From: Leptospiraceae bacterium | Lineage (GTDB): Bacteria; Spirochaetota; Leptospiria; Leptospirales; Leptonemataceae | DNA length: 43,628 bases | NCBI GenBank assembly: GCA_020441005.1 | Contig: JAGRNA010000016.1 | Coordinates: 1 to 43,628, forward strand | Reading direction: 5' to 3' | In this document: one piece after another, positions 9,023 to 16,692 of the stretch | How positions within the stretch are numbered: position 1 is the stretch's first letter | How the letters are laid out: each line of letters starts with the position of its first letter | Translations under genes and position numbers: made by a program | Notes under the pieces: generated by a model | Told to the model about the DNA's origin: nothing | Database searches by the model: none | What the model saw: the letters and a program-made list of their open reading frames with translations, nothing else

Positions 9023-9437
9023 GTCTTCTGTCTATCTGCTGACTCAAGGCCCATCGCTCCCGCCGGCTATGACTGCTACAGCAGGTTCGCATGCTGCGCG
9101 CACTAGCGCTGAATCAGAGCGAGCATCTATAAAGAGCCTGTTCTAAAACAGCCTCTGGCAACCCGGGACGTGTTGCCACCGGCGAAATTTCGATCGAAAT
9201 TGAGTAAGGTGTGAGTAATTTGGGAGCTTTGCTTTCCAATTGCGTTCGGCGTCCCAAATACCATGGATGGTTTTGGGACGACCTTAAAGTATAATATAAA
9301 AATACTTTAGTGCAGAAAATTCTGGTGTGTTAGTCGCAGCTGCCTGTTTCTCGTGTAGCCCTCTGCTGTAACAGCCAGTCTCCGCCAATATTTCGGGAAC
9401 TGCTCCTGAATTGCTTCCGTCATGATGTGCAGCGATT

Positions 9438-9462
9438 CATTGTAATAGCTGCCAATACAATG
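9438..9462 (+). promoter_or_regulatory. Inverted repeat next to the ribosome-binding site of the first operon gene
   Basis: CATTGTA (9438-9444) and TACAATG (9456-9462) form a perfect 7-bp inverted repeat ending one base before the GGAGA ribosome-binding site (9464-9468) of the gene at 9476. It could be an operator or an RNA hairpin affecting translation. No promoter hexamers could be assigned with confidence. Confidence 0.45.
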
Positions 9463-9475
9463 TGGAGAATACACG

Positions 9476-10003
9476 ATGGAAGACTTTTTTGAGCAAATAC
9501 CGCCCGGTGTCAGAGAACACATCAGGGGCATCACCCGTACATCCGGTTTGCCGGATAGTGACGAGTCCCTGGACTTGATGGCTGAAGCCTGGCTAGGGAA
9601 GAAAGAAGCATTTGAACGCGAGATAGAATCACGCCGGATGCAAGAAATTGATACCCTGGCAGTGGACGCCCCCCAGGGAGCTGTGGTTATGACCTATTCT
9701 GGATCCTTGTTAAACCTGGGCGCAGTCCAGGGCGCGGGTCGTCCGGTGGAGTACAACAGTATCGGTATCAGAGGAGATGTACCGGACGCAGCCCGGCATC
9801 AGTCAGCTGTTTTGGCTCAGGGCCTGGAGCTGGACCATGAAGTTGTATTTCAAACCGGCCCGGTGCAGTCTACTTCGCCAGCTTTCAAGATTGCTGTGTG
9901 CAATGATGATCTGGGTCTGGAGGAACAGGCTGAGCAATTATCCAATGTCACCATGGTTCTGACTCGTGAGTTTGCTGATATTAACAAAACTCTAGTACTG
10001 TAG
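9476..10003 (+). CDS. Unrecognised 175-aa protein, first gene of the kinase operon
   Basis: I recognise no family. The protein is soluble, acidic, and lacks a signal peptide or membrane helix. Residues 1-60 are predicted helical (EDFFEQIPPGVREHIRGI, then KEAFEREIESRRMQEI). The rest looks beta-rich, including MTYSGSLLNLGAVQGAGRP, VEYNSIGIRGDVPDAA and SPAFKIAVCNDDLGLEEQ. The start is supported by GGAGA 7 bp upstream. A GC-rich hairpin with a short T run follows the stop and precedes the phosphoesterase gene, so this first gene may be made in excess of the rest. Its position next to kinase and phosphatase genes makes it a candidate phospho-substrate or adaptor, which is inference only. Confidence 0.75.
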   Translation: MEDFFEQIPPGVREHIRGITRTSGLPDSDESLDLMAEAWLGKKEAFEREIESRRMQEIDTLAVDAPQGAVVMTYSGSLLNLGAVQGAGRPVEYNSIGIRGDVPDAARHQSAVLAQGLELDHEVVFQTGPVQSTSPAFKIAVCNDDLGLEEQAEQLSNVTMVLTREFADINKTLVL

Positions 10004-10008
10004 ACCGC

Positions 10009-10032
10009 GGGCGGCTGCGGCCGCCCCCTTTT
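10009..10032 (+). terminator. Intra-operon hairpin, likely partial terminator
   Basis: GGGCGGC (10009-10015) pairs with GCCGCCC (10020-10026) over a 4-nt loop, followed by CCTTTT. The T run is short, so partial read-through to the phosphoesterase gene at 10058 is expected. Confidence 0.6.
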
Positions 10033-10057
10033 CCGTACTACCCTGGAGGAACCGTTT

Positions 10058-11089
10058 ATGCCTGTCCTGGATATATTAAAAATTGAAGAAACTCTGCTGC
10101 GCATCTGGAATCAAGGCAGTCTGCCGGACCCTCTTGCGCTGACATGGCTGAGTATACAGACCGCTGCCGTTTTGCAGCAGCCGCAAGCAGGTCTGCGACC
10201 CGCTGATCAGTCCGGCCGAGCAGGCGGGTTGGTGTTGCTGGATCCGACGCTGGAAACGATCATTATTCCCGATCTGCATGCCCGAATGGATTTTTTACTC
10301 AGCGTGCTCTTGCAGACCGACAAGGATCAGCGTACAATCCTGGAACACCTGAGCGCCGGGCGGATTCAAATTGTCTGTGTCGGAGACGGGATGCATGCGG
10401 AAAGGCGCGCGGCTGAGCGCTGGCAGCTGGCGCAGCGTGAATTTATTAAACGCTACCGCCGGCATGAGCATATGGACGCAGAAATGCGCGAAAGCCTGGG
10501 GCTCATGCAGATGATCATGGAGCTCAAGCTGGCCTGTCCAGAGCACTTCCATTACCTCAAAGGCAATCATGACAATATCCTGAACGAGAACGGCCGTGGT
10601 AATTTTCCTTTTATGAAGCTGGCTCTGGAAGGTCCGATGGTCGCCGAGTACCTGCTAAAATTTTACGGAGCAGCTTTTCTCGAGCATTATTCCCAGGTGG
10701 AACATGCGTTCCCGCTTCTGGCCCAGGGACGGAATTTTCTGATTTCACATGCTGAACCGGCTCGTCATTTCAAACGGAGCGAGATCTTGAACTACCGCGA
10801 TCATCCGGATGTTGTCAGCGGGTTGACCTGGACCAGAGATGGTCAGGCGGCTGCGGGCTCTGTGGTCGGGATGCTGCGTGAATACATCCGGCCCGAATTT
10901 CGAGCTCAGGCCCTGTACTTTGGCGGACACCGGCCGGTTGAGTTGTTGTACAAGCGTCGGGCCGGCGGCCGCTATATTCAGCTTCACAATCCTGATCATT
11001 TCAGCATCGCTCGTCTGCCGGCGGCAGGTCCGGTACTGTTAAACCGCGATATCTTTCGCATTCCGAACTGCATGCAGGCCGGTTCATAA
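10058..11089 (+). CDS. Calcineurin-like (PPP-type) metallophosphoesterase
   Basis: A 343-aa soluble protein with the ordered dinuclear-metal motifs of the PPP/MPE superfamily: PDLHAR (D72-x-H74), VGDGMHAERR (D110), KGNHDN (169-173), ISHAEP (H231) and a late GGHRP. The second motif differs from the PPP consensus GDxVDR: the Asp before the Arg is replaced (GMHAERR). About 50 helical residues are inserted between motifs two and three. Roughly 55 N-terminal residues precede the fold. The start follows TGGAGGA by 8 bp. The kinase gene begins 19 bp downstream, so the two are a probable kinase/phosphatase pair acting on protein Ser/Thr. Nucleotide or phosphodiester substrates cannot be excluded. Confidence 0.87.
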   Translation: MPVLDILKIEETLLRIWNQGSLPDPLALTWLSIQTAAVLQQPQAGLRPADQSGRAGGLVLLDPTLETIIIPDLHARMDFLLSVLLQTDKDQRTILEHLSAGRIQIVCVGDGMHAERRAAERWQLAQREFIKRYRRHEHMDAEMRESLGLMQMIMELKLACPEHFHYLKGNHDNILNENGRGNFPFMKLALEGPMVAEYLLKFYGAAFLEHYSQVEHAFPLLAQGRNFLISHAEPARHFKRSEILNYRDHPDVVSGLTWTRDGQAAAGSVVGMLREYIRPEFRAQALYFGGHRPVELLYKRRAGGRYIQLHNPDHFSIARLPAAGPVLLNRDIFRIPNCMQAGS

Positions 11090-11108
11090 ACTTTTTGGAG
11101 GAGTGACA

Positions 11109-12254
11109 ATGAAAACAAATCAAAGCCGGGTAGGCAAATACACAATCATTCGCACTATCGCCCAGGGCGGTATGGGCCGCATATTCAAGGCTCATCACCC
11201 TACCTTGCAGCGACCCATCATTCTCAAGCGGCTGACATTGGTCGGCAATCATGTCATTACCCGCCGTTTTCAGCGCGAAGCTGAGTTGATGATGGATTTT
11301 CACGAAGACCGGATTGTGCAGGTTTATGATCATTTCAAGGAAGGCGCGGCCTGGTTTATTGCCATGGAATTTGTCAACGGAGTCAGTCTGGCAGAATTGA
11401 TCGCCCATCATCGTTATCTGCCCAATCAAATCGCCTTGATGATTTTTTTGGAAGTTGCGCGCGGTTTGCATTACGCCCATGAGAAGGGTGTGATCCATCG
11501 GGATATTAAACCGGAGAATATCCTGATTTCTCGCCAGGGTGAGGTGAAACTGACCGACTTTGGCATCGCAGTTTCGCGGACCCGGCCGGCAGAAGACCTG
11601 ACGCGTAATATGACTCTGGGTACTCCAGCCTATATGTCCCCGGAGCAAATCCAGGATTCCAGTGCCGTTGACCGGCGTTCAGATATATATTCAATGGGGG
11701 TCCTCTTGTACAAAATGGTTACCGGGCGTAGTCCGTTCCCGGGAACAATGACTCCGGAAACGATTGCCCGGATCACGCGCGGGGAATACAGTCCCCCGCG
11801 TAAAATCAATCCGCGTATCTCGAGCTGGATGCAGCAATTGATCCGCAAGAGCATGCACCGCGATCGACAGCGCCGATTTCAGGATCTGGCTGTCCTTATA
11901 AATAAGTTGGAGCGCCGCCTGGGTCGGTCCAGGGAAAGCAGCCGCATTCAATCCAGTTTAAAGGACTTTATTCACGGTCGCAATCCGGCTGCCACCCGGC
12001 GTTCGACCGGGGCAGTCCGGGGCCAAGGTCTGCCGGCCAGGGCGGCTAGTTTTGCTGCCTGGTTGTACAGTAAACGCCGTTGGAGCGTATTGTTCATGGC
12101 CGGGCTTTTATTTAGTGTGTACCTGTTCGTTATTCAGCTCACAGCCGTGCATGTGCATGCTGTTCGGCTGCAAGAGGCAATGCTCGTGCCAGCTAATTCG
12201 GCCGGTCAAAATCCAGGTTTCGTTGAATACATCAGAGGAAGGATCACGCCATGA
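11109..12254 (+). CDS. Membrane-anchored Hanks-type Ser/Thr protein kinase
   Basis: A PknB-type kinase of 381 aa. The catalytic domain covers residues about 10-270. It has glycine loop IAQGGMGRIFKA, VAIK-like lysine at 40 (IILKRL), Glu in the C-helix near 58, HRDIKPENIL (130-139), TDFGIA (149-154), GTPAYMSPEQ (171-180) and DIYSMGVLLYKMVTG. All catalytic residues are present, so it should be active. A basic linker leads to one membrane helix (about 325-345) and a short 36-residue outer tail without PASTA repeats. The frame is open from a GTG at 11103, but the ATG at 11109 sits 6 bp after GGAGGAG and is preferred. It overlaps the next gene by ATGA. Confidence 0.95.
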   Translation: MKTNQSRVGKYTIIRTIAQGGMGRIFKAHHPTLQRPIILKRLTLVGNHVITRRFQREAELMMDFHEDRIVQVYDHFKEGAAWFIAMEFVNGVSLAELIAHHRYLPNQIALMIFLEVARGLHYAHEKGVIHRDIKPENILISRQGEVKLTDFGIAVSRTRPAEDLTRNMTLGTPAYMSPEQIQDSSAVDRRSDIYSMGVLLYKMVTGRSPFPGTMTPETIARITRGEYSPPRKINPRISSWMQQLIRKSMHRDRQRRFQDLAVLINKLERRLGRSRESSRIQSSLKDFIHGRNPAATRRSTGAVRGQGLPARAASFAAWLYSKRRWSVLFMAGLLFSVYLFVIQLTAVHVHAVRLQEAMLVPANSAGQNPGFVEYIRGRITP

Positions 12255-13141
12255 CCCAGCGCCAAAAACAAGCTATTCTGGTCTGGAGCGGATGCCTGGC
12301 CGGTCTTACAGCCTGGCCATTTACCGAGGCTTTGCTGCGATTGCAGATTTATTTCCCTTCTTTTTTGATTTTCAGCATTGTGATTGGTATGGTTTTCGGT
12401 GTTGTCATGGGCGCTATCTTTGGCAGCGGTGAAGGACTCTGCATTGGTCAGCGGGACCGCTTGAAAAAGGGTGTGTTGTACGGAGTGCTCCTGGGGCTGC
12501 CCGGCGGAATACTAGCGTATCTCGCGGCCCAGGCAGTGCTGCTTGTGCTCGGTGAAACTCTGCTACATTCCACGGCCAGCTTTGAAACCCTGGGGCTGCC
12601 AGCGGCACGGGCTTTGGGCTGGTCTGTGCTGGGTGTTTTTTTAGGCAGCATGGAAGGGATTCGCACCCGTTCCCGGGCCAGAGTGCGGATTGGATTGCTC
12701 GGCGGTTTTGCTGGCGGTCTGATTGCCGGCCTCGCTTTGGAATATCTGCAGACTCTCAGCGGTATGCCGGCATTATCACGGCTGGCAGCGTTAGTTCTGT
12801 TTGGCTGCAGTCTGGGCCTGGCCTACAGTTTATTAGAAGCCCACTTTTCCCTGGGTACGCTGCGGCTACTGAACGGCCGGCAAAAGGGTAAAGAATACTT
12901 ATTATTGGAGACCGGTGTGCTGCTGGGTAGCGCACCGGGCTGCGATATCGAGCTGCCGGCCTATGCGGATGTGGCACAGCGGCATGCCCGGGTATTTTTG
13001 AGCAAGGATGAAGTCTGCATTGAGCAGGCGCAAACTGCAGCGGTGCTCAAGGTCAATGACGAGACTGTGCGGAGCAGTGTGTTGAAGTTGGGGGATGTGC
13101 TGCAGGTCGGTAGCGCCCGGCTGCTCTACTATTTTACATAA
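12251..13141 (+). CDS. Polytopic membrane protein with degenerate FHA-like C-terminal domain
   Basis: A 296-aa protein. Residues 1-195 hold about six hydrophobic, glycine-rich helices (8-28, 35-58, 74-100, 120-135, 146-164, 176-196). Residues 200-296 read as an FHA-like beta sandwich with GVLLGSAPGCDIELP, AQRHARVFL, VND and LKLGDVLQVGSARLLYYF. Compared with FHA consensus (GR, SxxH, NG) the phosphothreonine-contacting Arg is Ser (GS, 226-227), the Ser is Ala (AQRH) and NG is ND. Phosphopeptide binding is therefore doubtful. It starts inside the stop of the kinase gene (ATGA, 12251-12254), the strongest coupling in this operon. A membrane partner of the kinase is the likely role. Confidence 0.8.
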   Translation: MTQRQKQAILVWSGCLAGLTAWPFTEALLRLQIYFPSFLIFSIVIGMVFGVVMGAIFGSGEGLCIGQRDRLKKGVLYGVLLGLPGGILAYLAAQAVLLVLGETLLHSTASFETLGLPAARALGWSVLGVFLGSMEGIRTRSRARVRIGLLGGFAGGLIAGLALEYLQTLSGMPALSRLAALVLFGCSLGLAYSLLEAHFSLGTLRLLNGRQKGKEYLLLETGVLLGSAPGCDIELPAYADVAQRHARVFLSKDEVCIEQAQTAAVLKVNDETVRSSVLKLGDVLQVGSARLLYYFT

Positions 13142-13233
13142 AAAATCTCCCTGGTGAACCGGGGTCTGGCGCGCAAGATATACACAGCAGCTGACCGCTG
13201 CCTGATCAAGGCGCCTGAAATGGAGGATACCAA

Positions 13234-14718
13234 ATGCAATTCAAGTCTCGCAAGATTATTCACAAATGGACGCAATCCGGCAGCCAGCCCAAATGCCGCT
13301 GCTCATTGGGCTGGCGCCGCCGAGCCGGCTTGTGCCTGGCGGCCATGCTGCCGCTCGTACCGCTGGATCTGGCGGCCGAAAGTCTGCGCATCAGCCAACT
13401 GGATTCGCTGGCATTGCTGCCAACGCAGCAACTGGAGCTGCACCTGGCCCTCAGTGATCCGCAGGGCCGGCCTGTGTCTGGCGTCCAAATCGCAGAGTTG
13501 CAGGTTTTCGAATCGGCGGATAACAGGCACTTTGTACCCCGACCGATCAGTCATTTTGCGGCCGTGCAGCCTGAATCGCTGGAACTGCAGTTTTTAATTT
13601 TGATCGATAACTCGGGCAGTATGTACAACCATTTTGGCAGCGGTCATGGTGCGGACAGACGAATAGATGGAGCATTGCAGGCAACCCGGCAGCTCGTAGA
13701 AATAATTGCCAATGGCCAGAATCAGGTAGCACTCGCAGCCTATAATACCCGTTATCAATTATTAAATAATTTTACCGCTGATAGAGAGCAAATCCTGGAA
13801 CAGCTGCAAGCGGTCAAGCGTCCAGAGGGCATGATGATGCACACTGAGCTCTATGCCAGTTTGTACCAGGCGGTCGATCAGATTCGAACGCGCAAGGGCC
13901 GGCGGGTATTGATTGTTTTATCTGACGGCGAGAACCGGCCGATGGTGCAGCACGGTGGCGGTCTGCACCCGGACTACGGTGTCAGGATTTGGCAGTCCCG
14001 GGAAGCTTTGGAATACAGTCAAGCCGAGGGTATAGCGGTGAATGTGATCAATTATGGCAGCGGCCGCTTACAAAAAGATCGTGAGCTGCAGCATATAGCG
14101 CATCAGACGGGGGGCATGGTATTTGATGCCCGTAGTACAGATCAGCTGCGTCAGGTGTACAGCCAGATTGTAGAACAGGTCAAGGGGGAATACCGGCTGC
14201 GGTACAGGGCGAGTATGCTGCCCGCCACCCGGCGTTTCGTCAAGGTCATTTACAAAAAGGCTGGCAAGAGCAGTGTCGGGGCGCAGCGCTACTACTTCGC
14301 CAGCAGTCTGCCTGGACTGCCGGCCAATTGGCCGGCAATTTGGCTTTTGCTGCCCTTGCTGCTCGCATTAGCTGGATTCTGGCTGCTGTCGCGTATCCGT
14401 ACGGTCCAGGAGAGTCACTCTGCAGAGCTTGAAGTATTGGATGGTCTGGCAAGCGGTCAAAGCAAATCATTGCAAGGCATGGAGCGGACAGTGATTAATG
14501 CATCTAGTGCGACGGGGCTGCAAATTACAGCACAGGGCCGCGCCGCTACCCCGGCTGAGGCGACGATCCTGTACAATCATAAGAACAAACGCCATACCTT
14601 GCTGGCCGGCAGCCATACCCTGGTGAACAATCGCCCCGTTAGAAGCAAGGTTTTGCAATCGGGAGATGTGATTGAAGTGGCTGGTCGGCGGATTGTCTTT
14701 GATGACGGCCGGATCTAG
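13234..14718 (+). CDS. vWA-domain transmembrane protein with FHA-like tail
   Basis: A 494-aa protein. An N-terminal hydrophobic segment (about 30-48, ending DLAAES) works as signal or anchor. An extracytoplasmic part follows, with a vWA domain at about 117-320. The MIDAS is DNSGS (125-129) with Thr 204 (MMHTELY) and VLIVLSDGE (Asp 231), all intact, so metal-dependent ligand binding is plausible. A second membrane helix lies at about 367-386, followed by a cytoplasmic FHA-like domain (about 395-494; VNNRPV, LQSGDVIEVAGRRIVF) lacking the canonical Arg and SxxH. The start follows GGAGG by 7 bp. It lies 92 bp after the polytopic gene. The layout links outer binding to inner phospho-signalling. 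Confidence 0.85.
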   Translation: MQFKSRKIIHKWTQSGSQPKCRCSLGWRRRAGLCLAAMLPLVPLDLAAESLRISQLDSLALLPTQQLELHLALSDPQGRPVSGVQIAELQVFESADNRHFVPRPISHFAAVQPESLELQFLILIDNSGSMYNHFGSGHGADRRIDGALQATRQLVEIIANGQNQVALAAYNTRYQLLNNFTADREQILEQLQAVKRPEGMMMHTELYASLYQAVDQIRTRKGRRVLIVLSDGENRPMVQHGGGLHPDYGVRIWQSREALEYSQAEGIAVNVINYGSGRLQKDRELQHIAHQTGGMVFDARSTDQLRQVYSQIVEQVKGEYRLRYRASMLPATRRFVKVIYKKAGKSSVGAQRYYFASSLPGLPANWPAIWLLLPLLLALAGFWLLSRIRTVQESHSAELEVLDGLASGQSKSLQGMERTVINASSATGLQITAQGRAATPAEATILYNHKNKRHTLLAGSHTLVNNRPVRSKVLQSGDVIEVAGRRIVFDDGRI

Positions 14719-14723
14719 CGCCG

Positions 14724-15221
14724 CTAGCGCCCGCTAATGGAACTCTCCGGTTGCCGGTCGACAGCTTCAATCTGGATTGTACCGGACAAGCGCTGAATCA
14801 GTTCCGTGCCGGATGCGGCCTGTCCGAGTGCATACAGACCGTTTGCGGATCGAAAGGTGTCGTAGAATAAAACCACATCGCCCCAGGGAGCATACCAGGC
14901 CAGTGTACCGGCACGGATATTTTTTGCCAGCGGAGTGTCCGCTGTGTTGAGTTTCAATGGTGGGTAGAAGATTTTTTCATTACTGCCGTAGTCTTCAATC
15001 GTGGTGGTGATGGGCAGTTGTTGCACCAGATCGCGGGCTGCCTGGCTGTCATTCAGGTTAAACAGGATTGTCTGCCCGGTGTCTTTGGCTTTGATAGTTA
15101 TTTGCATGGTTTGTTTGCCTCCTGTGGAACGGCCATCCCGGGCTGGCGCTGCCTGATCCAGGCAGGCAGCCCAGGCATAAGCTGCCACGGTGAAGATGAT
15201 CATCTTTTTTGTTTTACGCAT
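14724..15221 (-). CDS. Cyclophilin-like fold protein with N-terminal signal (possible lipoprotein)
   Basis: A 165-aa protein. Residues 1-19 form a basic-hydrophobic signal ending AYAWAAC, a poor but possible spirochaetal lipobox with Cys 20. The body, from about residue 38, reads as the small Cyclophil_like beta barrel: MQITIKAKDTGQTILFNLND, then SQAARDLVQQLPITTTIEDYG, EKIFYPP, and GTLAWYAPWGDVVLFYD. Such proteins are frequently encoded beside cupins and aldo/keto reductases, as here. It is probably the last gene of the AKR operon, 86 bp after the cupin gene. Its activity is unknown. Its stop faces the vWA gene with a 5-bp gap, inside the 13-bp palindrome CTAGCGCCGCTAG (14715-14727). Confidence 0.8.
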   Translation of the reverse strand: MRKTKKMIIFTVAAYAWAACLDQAAPARDGRSTGGKQTMQITIKAKDTGQTILFNLNDSQAARDLVQQLPITTTIEDYGSNEKIFYPPLKLNTADTPLAKNIRAGTLAWYAPWGDVVLFYDTFRSANGLYALGQAASGTELIQRLSGTIQIEAVDRQPESSISGR

Positions 15222-15307
15222 CAGAGTTAGCCCTCCGCTGGATTTATCGTCCTGCTGCTAATAAAGCCTGGCCGCTTTTGAAGCCGCCTGCGGTTTGCAC
15301 GCAGTTA

Positions 15308-15748
15308 TTAATTGTGCAGTGCTGTGTATTCATTGAGATCAAGCGGTTCCAGCCATTGATTTTGCTGCTCCGTGCCGGGCAATTCCAGGGCGATATGACT
15401 GAACCAGCTGTCTGCCCGTGCACCGTGCCAGTGCTTGACATTGGCCGGTATAAAAGCGATGGAGCCTTCTTTCAGGCTGACTGCCGGTTGACCGAATTTT
15501 TGGTACCAGCCTTCGCCAGCTGTGCAGATCAACAGTTGACCGCCGCCAGTGGCGGCGTGGTGGATATGCCAATGGTTACGGCTGCCTGGTTCAAAACTTA
15601 CATGAAACAGTGCCACTGGACACACACCGGTTTGGATCAGCGGATTTAACCAGGACTGGCCGTCAAAGTAACGCGCGTAGGCTTCGTTCAAGCTACCTGT
15701 ACCAAAGATACTAACCGCATCAAAATCAGACTGGTTTTGTAATTTCAT
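15308..15748 (-). CDS. Cupin-domain protein, carboxymuconolactone-decarboxylase-associated type
   Basis: A single-domain cupin of 146 aa. Cupin motif 1 is at 53-70, EPGSRNHWHIHHAATGGG, with ligands His 59, His 61 (or 63) and Gln 71. Motif 2 is FIPANVKHWHGA with His 106 or 108. The ending PLDLNEYTAL matches the family often annotated as cupin associated with carboxymuconolactone decarboxylases. The metal site appears complete, so it is probably a small oxidative or isomerising enzyme, substrate unknown. Its start codon overlaps the stop of the aldo/keto reductase gene by one base (15746-15750), showing tight coupling. It is a cytosolic partner of the AKR in this inducible operon. Confidence 0.88.
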   Translation of the reverse strand: MKLQNQSDFDAVSIFGTGSLNEAYARYFDGQSWLNPLIQTGVCPVALFHVSFEPGSRNHWHIHHAATGGGQLLICTAGEGWYQKFGQPAVSLKEGSIAFIPANVKHWHGARADSWFSHIALELPGTEQQNQWLEPLDLNEYTALHN

Positions 15749-16611
15749 CAGAGTTTGCCACCATACACCGGAAACATGCTGGCTTCGCCATAATCCTTGA
15801 TCTGCTCCATGTTCTTCAATACAGCAAGGTCAGCGGCCGAGATGGTAAAATCCACGGCGGCATTGTTCCGCATATGTTCCGGCCGGGCAGTTTTAGGCAG
15901 CGGCAGCAGGCCCAGCTCCAGGCAGTAGCGAATGGAAAGCTGCGGCAGGCTGACATTGTATTTTTGAGCCATTGCCTGCAGGGTAGCATTTTTGAAGAGC
16001 TCACCATGCGCCAGGGGAGAGTAAGCCTGTACCAGGATTTGATGTTGTTTGCAATACTCAATCAAGGCAAAGGGCGTGTTGCTGATGTGGGCCAGTACCT
16101 GATTGACCATCGGTGGCACACTGCTATGAGTCAGAATATTGTCCAGATCCGGTCGTTCAAAATTGGATACTCCGATGGCTCTGAGTTTGCCGGCTTGCAG
16201 CGCATCTTCCATGGCTCGCCAGGCTGCGAGATTGCCTTCGAACCAGGCTTCAGTCTCGTGAAACTGCATCCAGGGCCGGGGGCTGTGAATCAGCATCAGA
16301 TCAATATAGTCCAGGCCCAGAGTAGAGAGCGAGTTATCAATAGAGGCGGCCGCTTCTGGATGGGATTTGATCTCTGCGGCCAGTTTGGTTGTTACAAAAA
16401 TCTGGCTGCGATCGACACCGCAGCTGCGGACACCCTCGCCAACGCCGCGCTCGTTGCCATAGGCCTGTGCAGAATCAAAATGTCGATAGCCGATTTCGGC
16501 CGCTTTATAAACCGCAGTTGCAGCGTCCTTGTCAGCAATAAACCAGGTGCCCAGTCCGATTTTAGGAATCAGGACTCCATTTGCCAATTCAAAATTTTCT
16601 GTCAGTATCAT
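15748..16611 (-). CDS. Aldo/keto reductase, DkgA-like
   Basis: NADPH-dependent reductase of aldehydes and ketones, 287 aa. The catalytic tetrad is intact: Asp 46 (RHFDSAQAYGNE), Tyr 51, Lys 76 (FVTTKL) and His 109 (LMLIHSPRP). The region AIGVSNFERPDL and the C-terminal LPKTARPEHMRNN form the cofactor-binding part, typical of AKR5-like DkgA/YvgN proteins. The start has GAGGT 11 bp upstream. It is the first gene of a minus-strand operon with cupin and cyclophilin-like genes, facing a YqhC-like AraC regulator. In E. coli YqhC activates yqhD and dkgA in response to reactive aldehydes, so aldehyde detoxification is the best guess. Confidence 0.94.
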   Translation of the reverse strand: MILTENFELANGVLIPKIGLGTWFIADKDAATAVYKAAEIGYRHFDSAQAYGNERGVGEGVRSCGVDRSQIFVTTKLAAEIKSHPEAAASIDNSLSTLGLDYIDLMLIHSPRPWMQFHETEAWFEGNLAAWRAMEDALQAGKLRAIGVSNFERPDLDNILTHSSVPPMVNQVLAHISNTPFALIEYCKQHQILVQAYSPLAHGELFKNATLQAMAQKYNVSLPQLSIRYCLELGLLPLPKTARPEHMRNNAAVDFTISAADLAVLKNMEQIKDYGEASMFPVYGGKL

Positions 16612-16692
16612 GCTTTTTTTACCTCAACGATTGGAAATCAGGCGCTGGTATATGTCAGAACTTCTCAAGACAGAGGCCAGCGTATTGACGAA

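Larger units (their letters stand above)
8965..9475. other. 511-bp gene-free stretch rich in inverted repeats
   Basis: No convincing gene is seen on either strand. After the terminator come five consecutive inverted repeats between 9138 and 9309. They are CTGTT/AACAG (9138-9142, 9147-9151), TGGCAAC/GTTGCCA (9156-9162, 9172-9178) and the perfect 16-bp palindrome AATTTCGATCGAAATT (9186-9201). A long hairpin (9250-9264 with 9267-9280) and TAAAGTAT/ATACTTTA (9285-9292, 9302-9309) complete the set. A competing pairing, ATTTGGGA (9218-9225) with TCCCAAAT (9252-9259), would exclude the long hairpin. This is the upstream region of the kinase operon, so a regulatory role is likely, but none is proved. 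Confidence 0.7.

Noticed and set aside
9130-9310. The inverted-repeat cluster as a miniature transposable element
   Set aside because: No terminal inverted repeats bound the whole segment and no target-site duplication was found at its ends.
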